A stretch of DNA of 10,126 nt from a bacterium (GTDB lineage: Bacteria; Bacillota_I; Bacilli_A; Mycoplasmatales; Mycoplasmoidaceae): contig JAGBPV010000082.1 in NCBI GenBank assembly GCA_017633195.1, positions 1 through 10,126 of the forward strand. The letters are read 5' to 3'. A program made the translations under genes and the position numbers. Under the pieces are notes generated by a model, which was not told the DNA's origin, searched no databases, and worked only from the letters and a program-made list of their open reading frames with translations. Shown here piece after piece: positions 1-7,849 of this stretch. The stretch's first letter is position 1; each line of letters opens with the position of its first letter.

Positions 1-857
1 TTAATAACAACTCCATCAACATCATAATCAAGTTCACTTCTTTTAATATCAAATCAATTAATATACTCTAAGATTCCTTTAATTCCTTTAACTTTTTTAA
101 TTACATCTAAAGCAACAGGAAAGTGTTGTTTTTGCAAAAATAATAAGATTTCATAATGAGTTTTAAAACTTAAATTTAAATATAAAGGAATAAAGTAAAA
201 TCAAGCACTTAATTTCCTTGCTTTAGTTATTTTAGGATCTAGATTTCTTAATGCACCACTAGCAGTATTTCTAGTATTCATAAAGTTCTGATTTTGTTCA
301 TTCAATTCTTTTAATACATGTTTTGGTAAATAAACTTCACCTCTTGCTTCAAAATAATTTTCATATGGAATTTTTAATGGAATTTTATTAATGGTTCTTA
401 TGTTATTTGAAACATCTTCACCATATAATCCATCTCCTCTTGTTAATCCATATTGAAAAATCCCATTTTGATAAATGCATGAAATACTTAATCCATCTAT
501 TTTAGGTTCACATACAAATTCAAGATCTTCTTTTTTTGTTTGTTTAACAATATTTGAATAAAAACTTTGAATATCATTTAAATTATAAGAATTTTCTAAA
601 GACAACATTGCTTCTTTATGTGCTCTCTTAGTAAATTTTTCACTAACTTCTCCACCTACTCTTAAAGTTGGTGAATTTGGATCATAAAATTCTGGATATT
701 TTTCTTCTAATGCTTTTAATTCTTTTAAATTTTTATCAAAAGTATAATCATCAATACTTGGTTGATTTAAAACATAATATTCATAATTTCATTGATGTAA
801 TTTATTTCTTAATTGTTCAATATATTTTTTAATTTCTTTTAAATCTAAATTTTTCAT
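1..857 (-). CDS. ligA: NAD+-dependent DNA ligase, N-terminal 285 codons (runs off left edge)
   Basis: LigA seals 3'-OH/5'-phosphate nicks during replication and repair, using NAD+ to adenylate an active-site lysine. The visible part holds the NMN-binding Ia region near residues 25-40 (YYVLNQPSIDDYTFD), the conserved SPTLRVGG segment, and the nucleotidyltransferase core. That core has the catalytic motif EPKIDG with Lys119, then TRGDG, the EARGEVY motif, NTRNTASGALRNLDP, and DVDGVVI at the window edge. The oligonucleotide-binding fold, zinc finger, HhH and BRCT domains lie outside the window. In-frame TGA codons are read as Trp, for example the one at 201-203 just after a KARKLSA segment; with the standard code the gene would appear broken there. 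The ATG at 855-857 is chosen because it gives a normal family N-terminus. I see no clear Shine-Dalgarno sequence before it. The DJ-1-like gene lies 47 nt upstream on the same strand. The family call is very secure. Confidence 0.96.
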
Positions 858-904
858 AAATAATTATTTATTTAAAACTAAATACAAAATAATTTTATTA
901 ATAT

Positions 905-1594
905 TTAAGGTTTAATAATTAAATTTTGGTGCAGAATGTTTGCTAATTTTCTAATTGAATATTCATTTTGCGCTGTAATTAATTGTTTATCTTGAATAAC
1001 ATGTTCATAATATGGTAAATGTTTGATATATTTTGCTTTGATACTTCTTAGTTTATTTTCTAATAAGAATGGAATCTTATCGATCATAAAATTAAGTTTT
1101 TCTTCTTCATTACTTGTTGCAGTAATCTTTCTTTGATAAAGCAAATGTTTACCATCTTTATTCTTTAATTTTAATAATGCTATTAAGCCTCTTGAACAAG
1201 TACAAATATATGCATTATTTTCATATAGTTTTAATAAGAATTTATTTAATAAAAGATTATTATAATAATCATTAAAAACTTCATACCCACCAGGTAAAAA
1301 AATAGCACTAAACTCATAAGGATTTATTTCCTTTAGATTCTTAGTGTTATTTAATATCTTCTTGTTAGTTTCTTGTTTGTGAAATAATTTTGTTTTTTGT
1401 TTACTTAGGTTAATTAAATTAAATTCATTAGGATTAGAACTAGATTTGTTTAAATTACAAAAAACACACTCATACCCTAATTTTGTAATCTCATCATAAA
1501 ATTCAACAACTTCATTTAAGTAAATGCTAAACTGTGATTCTTTATGAAAAAGTTTTTGGTTTGTTAATACAATCAAGACTTTCTTATTATTCAT
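905..1594 (-). CDS. DJ-1/PfpI superfamily protein, Hsp31-like
   Basis: This 229-residue protein belongs to the DJ-1/PfpI (class I glutamine amidotransferase-like) superfamily. Relatives act as glyoxalase III, protein or nucleotide deglycases, chaperones or peptidases. Visible family marks are a KKVLIVLTN first strand, the acidic residue Glu28 in YLNEVVEFYDEI, AIFLPGGYEVFNDY (residues 97-110), a nucleophile-elbow region ICTCSRGLIAL (130-140), KITATSNEEE (156-165), IPFLLE and QLITAQNEYS near the C-terminus. The last three resemble the Hsp31 subgroup. The usual PGGHG is PGGYE here. The usual Cys-His-Gly is Cys-Ser-Arg-Gly, with two cysteines (131 and 133) either of which could be the nucleophile, so activity is uncertain. 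The ATG is preceded by AAGGA at good spacing. The gene follows the tRNA-Gly terminator, so it is probably transcribed separately from the genes before it and perhaps together with ligA. Confidence 0.8.
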   Translation of the reverse strand: MNNKKVLIVLTNQKLFHKESQFSIYLNEVVEFYDEITKLGYECVFCNLNKSSSNPNEFNLINLSKQKTKLFHKQETNKKILNNTKNLKEINPYEFSAIFLPGGYEVFNDYYNNLLLNKFLLKLYENNAYICTCSRGLIALLKLKNKDGKHLLYQRKITATSNEEEKLNFMIDKIPFLLENKLRSIKAKYIKHLPYYEHVIQDKQLITAQNEYSIRKLANILHQNLIIKP

Positions 1595-1652
1595 TTAATT
1601 CCTTTTTTATTTATCTTCTTTAATAATTTTATTAAATTAAATCTTGATAAAT

Positions 1653-1681
1653 AAAAAAATAACCAAAGATATTGGTTATTT
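1653..1681 (-). terminator. Intrinsic terminator after tRNA-Gly
   Basis: A perfect 10-bp inverted repeat (arms 1657-1666 and 1672-1681, core AATAACCAA/TTGGTTATT, 5-nt loop) is followed on the minus strand by a run of seven T residues overlapping the arm (1659-1653). It starts one base past the CCA end of the tRNA and precedes the DJ-1-like gene. It is a textbook Rho-independent terminator for the tRNA transcript. Confidence 0.85.
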
Positions 1682-1682
1682 A

Positions 1683-1756
1683 TGGAGCAGATGACGGGAG
1701 TCGAACCCGCGTTACAACCTTGGCAAGGTCGTGTTCTACCGCTGAACTACATCTGC
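1683..1756 (-). tRNA. tRNA-Gly (anticodon GCC)
   Basis: Read on the minus strand, the 74 nt fold as a complete cloverleaf. The 7-bp acceptor stem is GCAGATG/CATCTGC, the D arm contains GTTCAGCGGTAGAAC, and the anticodon stem CGACC/GGTTG has one G-T pair. The anticodon loop is TTGCCAA, giving anticodon GCC for glycine. The T arm is CGGGTTCGACTCCCG. The discriminator base is T and the 3' CCA is encoded in the DNA. It is a single tRNA rather than part of a cluster, 27 nt beyond the end of the membrane-protein gene and directly followed by a terminator. Confidence 0.98.
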
Positions 1757-1783
1757 AAAAAAAAAGAAAATGAAAGTAATTTA

Positions 1784-2686
1784 CTATATTATTATAAATG
1801 AACAAGCAAAGATTATCATAATAATTGTTGATCAGTGTGTTCTTGGTGGTACAAAAATCAATAATACAACAATAAGAATTCCAATCAAACTATAAATAAC
1901 TTGAATAATTGATGGTAATGCTAAATCATGTGAAAGACTAGAATTCATGATATCTGAAGCAGGAACAATTCCTTCTGCATGGAAGAATCTTGCTGCACTA
2001 ACTAAACCAAATCCTCCAACTGAAACATTTGATGCTGTTGCTGCATATGCTGTTGCTGCAGACAATGTTTCATTAGCACTTGAAGTTGGACCAAGTGTTA
2101 CTTTACCATCAGGACCTGTAAAGAAATATTGGTATAAAAATGTTGGTTTTAAAGTTTCTACAAAATGTAAATATGTAATATTTGGAAATAAATTATTTTG
2201 GATTGATAAGTTTCATTGTGAAAAGACTACAATTGCATCAACTAATCCATATACACACATACAAGTAATAGTTACAACAAGTAATAAAAGAAATGAATAA
2301 ATAAATCAATTGGTCTTTTCATCACTTACAATAATATGCTTATTTAGAACTTTTATTGGTGGTGTTTTTGAATTACTTTTATCAAACACTAAATCAATTG
2401 GTAATGTATTATTTCTTTTTATTGGTTCTTTTTTAATAAACTCTTTTTCAGTTTTTGGTTCAACATTATTTGTAGTAACTGGTGTAGTTATTGTTTTTAC
2501 AAATGTTTTGGTAGGTTGAAGATCATATTTTTTTACTATTTTATATTCAACAATTGGTAATGTAGGATCAATAACTGTAACATTTAATCGTTTTTCAAGA
2601 TCATCTGTTTTTTTGTTTGCTTCTTCATCAGGAACAACTTCAATAGAATGATCTTTTTCAACTAATTCAGTATCTTTATTTTCCAT
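1784..2686 (-). CDS. Hypothetical membrane protein with acidic cytoplasmic N-terminus and three membrane segments
   Basis: This 300-residue protein appears only when UGA is read as Trp; in-frame TGA codons lie at 2306-2308, 2213-2215 and 1832-1834. I do not recognise the family. Residues 1-126 are hydrophilic with no signal peptide: an acidic start (MENKDTELVEKDHS), then a Thr/Pro/Lys-rich stretch. A strong membrane segment follows at about 128-155. Next is a region of about 100 residues with aromatic content and a small-residue part rich in Ala, Ser and Val (about 208-235), probably outside the cell. A second membrane segment lies at about 256-279, then a short PPRTHW turn and a hydrophobic C-terminal end (286-300). 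The ATG has only a weak ribosome binding site. It lies 42 nt past serS and just before tRNA-Gly. Topology suggests a cytoplasmic tail, an outer loop and a C-terminal hairpin, as in a structural or secretion-accessory membrane protein. No function can be assigned. Confidence 0.85.
1791..1796 (-). promoter_or_regulatory. Candidate -10 box (TATAAT) for tRNA-Gly
   Basis: A perfect TATAAT on the minus strand sits 34 nt before the first tRNA base, giving a 5' leader of roughly 28 nt. It lies inside the last codons of the upstream membrane-protein gene. No consensus -35 box is visible, which is common in mollicutes. In such AT-rich DNA the match could be chance. Confidence 0.4.
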
Positions 2687-2727
2687 ATTTTCACACTTAA
2701 TAAGATCTCGATAATTGTAATATTATT

Positions 2728-4006
<1,279 letters not shown>

Positions 4007-4020
4007 AATTATGTATCCTT

Positions 4021-4057
4021 AAAAAAATATAATCAGTATTAATACTGGTTATATTTT
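4021..4057 (-). terminator. Hairpin with T-run between ftsH and serS (terminator or attenuator)
   Basis: A perfect 14-bp palindrome CAGTATTAATACTG (4034-4047) is extended, after one C/A mismatch on the minus strand, by nine A-T pairs (4024-4032 with 4049-4057). On the minus strand seven T residues (4027-4021) follow, with the serS AAGGA directly after them. It has the shape of an intrinsic terminator for ftsH, though the stem is mostly A-T. If it only partly stops transcription, it would lower serS relative to ftsH. On the plus strand the mismatch becomes a G-T pair, but no gene runs that way here. Confidence 0.6.
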
Positions 4058-4068
4058 ATCAATATTTT

Positions 4069-6495
4069 TTATTTATCAGTTTTATCTTTATTTGTTAAAT
4101 CATTATTTTGATTATCTTCATGATTATTGCTATTAGTTGAAGTTTGATCTTTGTTAGTTTGATGTTTATTAGATTCATAGTTAGGAATAAATTTAATTTT
4201 TTCTTCTTCAAACAAATATGCTTCATCTAATTGATTTGTTTTTACTAAATAATCAATTTTTGCTTTAACTTCAGGTGGTAAATCCTTTTGTTTATGAATA
4301 TGTTCAATTTGTTTTCTATCAATGGTTTCTAAAATTAATAAACTTTCTACAATTAATTCAAGTTCACGTTTATTTTCAGTAATGATTTTTTTAGCAAAAT
4401 CATATCTTTCATAAAGAATCTCATTAATTTTGTTATCAATTTCTTGTGCAGTTTTTTCACTATAATCAGTTTTATAAGGATTTACTTCTCCTTCACTAGG
4501 AACATATTGCATTAATCCAACATCAGTCATTCCTAATTGTGTTACCATTGCTCTAACAATTCTTGTTGCTTTGTATAAATCATTTGATGCTCCTGTTGAA
4601 ATTGAATCAATTCCATAAATAATTTCTTCACAAGCTCTTCCACCTAATGTTGAAGCAACTAAACCTAATAAATCTGATTTTTTTTGAATTTGTAATTCTT
4701 GAATTGAAGGGGTTTGCAAAGTATATCCAGCTGCTTTACCTCTTGGAATAATTGTAATTTTTTCAACAATATCAGCACCTTTTACATTTAATCCAACCAA
4801 AGCATGTCCTGCTTCATGGAATGAAATTTGTTTCTTTTCTTCAAAACTAGTTTTTCTATTATGTTTAGCAGGACCACCAACTACTCTATCAATAGCTTCA
4901 TCAATATCACCTAATGTTATGGTATTGCTATCATGTCTTACTGCTAATAATGCAGCTTCATTTAAAACATTTTCTAATTGTGCTCCACTAAAACCCGGAG
5001 TTCTTCTAGCAACATCTTCTAAACTAACTTTTGCTGAAATATTTTTATTCCTTGAATGAATTTTTAAAATATCAACTCTTTCATCAATATCTGGTAAATT
5101 TACTGGAATTTGGCGATCAAATCTTCCTGGTCTTAAAATTGCATCATCAAGCATATCCAATCTATTTGTTGCAGCAATTACTATTACTCCACTTTTACTA
5201 TTGAATCCATCCATTTGTGATAATAATTCATTAATTGTTTGGTTTGCTAAACCATTATCTCCAACTCTACTATTAGATCTTTTACCAGCAACACTATCAA
5301 TTTCATCAATAAAAATAATTGATGGTGCAGACTTCTTAGCTCTTGCAAATAAATCTCTAACTCTTTTTGCACCAACTCCAACAAGCATATCTTCAAAACT
5401 AGAACCATTGGTTTCTAAAAATGGTACTCCAGCTTCTCCTGCAACTGCTTTTGCTAATAAAGTTTTACCAGTTCCAGGTGGACCATATAAAATAACACCT
5501 TTAGGAATTCTTGCTCCCATTGAAGCATATTTACTTGGCTTTTTTAAAAAATCTACAATTTCTTGTAATTCATATTTTTCTTCACCAATTCCACCAACAT
5601 CACTGAATCTTACACTGGTTTTAGCGAATTTAGCTGGACTTTTTCCAATTGAAAAAATATCTCCCCCAGCCATTCCACCTCCACTTTTGTACATACTTAA
5701 AAAACTCATTGACATGATAAGTACAAAGAAAACCAAGAATAATGCTTCAATAAATAATGATCAATTAAATCCAGCTTGTGGGAATGATCAAGCACCAGTA
5801 TTTAAATAAACATATTGTAAAAAATTAAAAATATTGGTATTTTTATATTTGTTAATAATTGCTGAAACTTGAGTAACTCCAGGAATATTAGTATCATCTA
5901 AATTTGAATGTTTAATTGAACTTAATTGAGAAAGAATACTGTAACTGTCTGAATAAGCTAAATGTTTATTGATACTAGAATGAGAATGCAAAGATAAATA
6001 TGCAATTGTTGCAGTGTTTTGTAAAGCAATAACTGTTGAACCAATTTGAATTGCACTAGGTCCAAAAGCATTGTCATAAACACTAAACATGAATTCCATT
6101 TTACCAATACTTGAATTTGGTAAATAAACTAAATATACATTTCTATGACTTAATGCTGCAAGTGGAGAAATTTCTGCATCTTGTAAACTTTCACTAGAGA
6201 TTGTTATAAATGCACCACCATCAGTTTGCAAAATTAATTGATTTTGTATATCTTTTTGTGAAACTGAAGGATTAGCAGCAAGATATTGCTGAAATGTTGG
6301 AATATCTCTTATGGTAACTTCCTTAGTTCTTGGAATTAAAACACCGCATAAAATCCCAATTATTGCTCCAACAATAACCAAAAATGCAACAATTTTAAAA
6401 ATCAAATTCTTGTTTTTAAAAAAACTGTTGCCTTCATTTTTAGAATTTGAGTTGTTATTTTCTGTGTTATTTAATTTTTTCTTTTTTTTAAACAT
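4069..6495 (-). CDS. ftsH: ATP-dependent zinc metalloprotease FtsH
   Basis: FtsH is a membrane-anchored hexameric AAA+ protease that degrades damaged membrane proteins and some regulators. At 808 residues it is longer than E. coli FtsH (about 644). The N-terminus is lysine-rich, with a membrane segment at about 31-54, an external domain of roughly 180 residues, and a second membrane segment at about 246-270. The ATPase has Walker A GPPGTGKT (338-345), Walker B IIFIDE (393-398) and the second region of homology with RPGRFDR (455-461). The protease has HEAGH (560-564) and the third zinc ligand Asp639 in TGASND. The pore loop reads MLVGVG (370-375), with Leu where most FtsH have Phe. A Asn/Lys/Asp-rich tail of about 50 residues ends the protein. 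TGA encodes Trp236 and Trp245, so a standard-code reading splits it at 5788. hpt lies 43 nt upstream; hpt-ftsH adjacency is conserved in many Firmicutes. There is no Shine-Dalgarno, but a TATAAT box lies 6 nt before the ATG. Confidence 0.97.
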
Positions 6496-6501
6496 TAAAT
6501 T

Positions 6502-6507
6502 ATTATA
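6502..6507 (-). promoter_or_regulatory. Candidate -10 box (TATAAT) of ftsH, nearly leaderless
   Basis: A perfect TATAAT on the minus strand ends 6 nt before the ftsH ATG, placing the likely transcription start at or within a base of the start codon. The same stretch has no Shine-Dalgarno sequence, which fits a leaderless mRNA. No -35 match is visible. Confidence 0.5.
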
Positions 6508-6538
6508 GTGGATATTAAATTAAAATAAAAAGACAAAG

Positions 6539-7102
6539 TTATTTTTTTAAGTATTTTTCTTTTAAATTTCCAATACAATCTAAGTTTCTAAATTTAGCTT
6601 TGTAATCTAAACCATACCCAACTAAGAATGAACTTGGAGCTTTTAATGCAGCTGTGTATTCAAAGTCAATGTTAATTCGATTTTTGTTTTCTTGATCTAA
6701 TAAGAAAGCAAATCTAACTTCTTTTGCTCCATAAGACATAATTTCATCATAAATCATCTTTGAAGTTGCACCTGAACTAATTACATCATCAATTACTAAT
6801 ACTTCTTTATTTTTAATGAATTTTTTAGTTTCATCTTGTAATTTTAAAGTTAATTCAGGTTCTTGTATTCTTTCTTCATTTCCATTAAATGATTCATATC
6901 TAACAAAATCAGTAACTAATGGAAACTTTAATTGTGTTAATAATTGGCCAAAGAAAGCACTACAACCATTTAATACACCAATTACAACAATTGGTGATCT
7001 ATTGCCTTTTAATTCTTTATTTAAAGTTTTAGCAGTTTCTTTAATTGCATTTTGGATATCTTTTTTAGCAAAGATAACTGTTTCTAAATACTTATTTTTC
7101 AT
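6539..7102 (-). CDS. hpt: Hypoxanthine (-guanine) phosphoribosyltransferase
   Basis: This type I phosphoribosyltransferase transfers ribose-5-phosphate from PRPP to hypoxanthine or guanine. It matters in mollicutes, which depend on purine salvage. The 187 residues match the family length. GVLNGCSAFFGQLL (42-55) is the PRPP-loop region, VRYESFNG (67-74) the flexible loop, VLVIDDVISSGAT (101-113) the PRPP-binding motif, and FLVGYGLDYKAKFRNL (159-174) the HPRT-specific C-terminal signature. The usual ED-I-I-D-T/S-G is DDVISSG here, so the Asp that acts as general base in HPRTs is Ser109. The rest of the signature still favours HPRT. The ATG has AAGGA (7109-7113) at ideal spacing. ispF ends 19 nt upstream and ftsH begins 43 nt downstream. 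This is one of two full-length genes in the window with no TGA codon. Confidence 0.93.
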   Translation of the reverse strand: MKNKYLETVIFAKKDIQNAIKETAKTLNKELKGNRSPIVVIGVLNGCSAFFGQLLTQLKFPLVTDFVRYESFNGNEERIQEPELTLKLQDETKKFIKNKEVLVIDDVISSGATSKMIYDEIMSYGAKEVRFAFLLDQENKNRINIDFEYTAALKAPSSFLVGYGLDYKAKFRNLDCIGNLKEKYLKK

Positions 7103-7121
7103 AACTAATCCTTAATAAAAA

Positions 7122-7589
7122 TTATTGATTTATTAATAGAATTGTAGCACAAGCACTAATTAACTTTAACTTTTGTTCAGTTCTTGTACCATGGATACTA
7201 ACATCATTACAGTTTAAGACTTTTTTTAAATTTTTTAAAATAGCAAATTTAATATTTTTTAACATAATATAATCTGATTCAAAAACAATACTTAAATTAT
7301 TTATTTTATAGTTACTTGATTTCATTTTTTCTAACGCAAACTCTAAAATTTTGTAAGAATCTAAATCCTTTGTTTGTTCATCACTATCACTGAAATATGT
7401 ACCAATATCATCAAATCCTAAAGCATTTAAAATCGCATTAGCAATTGCATGATAAAAAACATCTCCATCTGAATGAGCAACAACTTTATAATTTGAATTA
7501 AATTTTTTTCCACCTAAAACTAAGATGCTATTTTCTTTTATTAAAAGATGATGATCAATACTATTTCCAATACGATATTTTAAATTCAT
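7122..7589 (-). CDS. ispF: 2-C-methyl-D-erythritol 2,4-cyclodiphosphate synthase, divergent
   Basis: IspF closes the 2,4-cyclodiphosphate ring in the non-mevalonate (MEP) isoprenoid pathway and works as a trimer with active sites between subunits. The 155 residues match the usual length of about 155-160. Kept features are RIGNSIDHH with metal ligands Asp12 and His14, HSDGDVFYH (39-47) with metal ligand His47, DDIGTYFSDSD, and TRTE with Glu138. Divergent features: the NxD...AQxPK region is replaced, and the ATTTEKLGFTGRGEGIA stretch is about five residues shorter, losing the GFTGR loop. The ATG at 7587-7589 is preferred because it puts RIG at residues 6-8 as in E. coli and follows the small ORF's stop by 8 nt; a TTG at 7608-7610 in the same frame would overlap that ORF. 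Probably in one operon with the small ORF and hpt. The family is clear; full activity is less so. Confidence 0.9.
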   Translation of the reverse strand: MNLKYRIGNSIDHHLLIKENSILVLGGKKFNSNYKVVAHSDGDVFYHAIANAILNALGFDDIGTYFSDSDEQTKDLDSYKILEFALEKMKSSNYKINNLSIVFESDYIMLKNIKFAILKNLKKVLNCNDVSIHGTRTEQKLKLISACATILLINQ

Positions 7590-7597
7590 TTCTGTAT

Positions 7598-7771
7598 TTA
7601 ACTGTTTCAACCTTCATCACCACTAGTGCCACTTTCTAATGCTTCAATTAATTGTTTTGAATTTTGTAATTCATTTTCTTCACAACTATCTTCTGTCATC
7701 ATCTCTTTTATTAAATTTTTTCTAAATTTTTTAAAAAATAACTTTGTTTTAGATTGCTTTTTATGCACCAT
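7598..7771 (-). CDS. Small hypothetical protein (57 aa), first gene before ispF
   Basis: This short reading frame begins MVHKKQSKTKLFFKKFRKNL and ends SGTSGDEGWNS; the TGA three codons before its TAA is read as Trp. The first 23 residues are strongly basic, with Lys/Arg and Phe pairs that could form an amphipathic, nucleic-acid- or membrane-binding helix. The rest is acidic and Ser/Gly-rich. It has the strongest ribosome binding site in the window, GAAGGTGA, about 8 nt before its ATG. Its stop lies 8 nt before the preferred ispF ATG, so the two may be translationally coupled. It heads a minus-strand operon opposite folD. I do not recognise it. It could be a small regulator, a ribosome-associated protein, or a short leader peptide coupling ispF translation. 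The ribosome binding site and spacing make it likely to be real. Confidence 0.65.
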
Positions 7772-7849
7772 TTTTAATTCACCTTCATGAAGTTAATTTG
7801 CATAAATTAATTTATACATTCAATTTATTTTAAAATAAATCATACACAT
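7772..7849. promoter_or_regulatory. Divergent promoter region with three palindromes
   Basis: This 78-bp gap holds the starts of the minus-strand small ORF/ispF/hpt operon and the plus-strand folD/alaS operon. For the minus strand, TATAAA preceded by TG (plus positions 7811-7816) would give a leader of about 33 nt to the GAAGGTGA site. For the plus strand, TAAAAT (7831-7836) or TATACA (7813-7818) are weak -10 candidates; folD has no visible Shine-Dalgarno. Three perfect palindromes follow one another: CTTCATGAAG (7783-7792), ATAAATTAATTTAT (7802-7815) and ATTTATTTTAAAATAAAT (7823-7840). They could be operators or mRNA hairpins, or simply AT-rich chance. Confidence 0.45.

Noticed and set aside
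1947..2300. Plus-strand open frame of about 117 codons opposite the membrane protein
   Set aside because: It lies antisense to the 300-residue minus-strand gene, which has a clear membrane topology, and its own sequence shows no family features or ribosome binding site.
4007..4068. T-box riboswitch before serS
   Set aside because: The 62-nt gap is too short for a T-box, and the specifier and T-box sequences are absent; only a simple hairpin is present.
5734..5790. Apparent split of ftsH into two genes
   Set aside because: The break is a TGA codon read as Trp236; the frame is continuous through the second membrane segment, so there is no frameshift or pseudogene.
5201..5809. Plus-strand open frame of about 202 codons opposite ftsH
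   Set aside because: It is a shadow of the highly conserved ftsH ATPase region, with a composition (Pro/Ser/Leu-rich) typical of antisense reading.
7608..7610. TTG start for ispF adding seven residues
   Set aside because: It overlaps the small ORF, has its AAGG too close to the codon, and extends beyond the normal IspF N-terminus; the ATG at 7587-7589 fits better.
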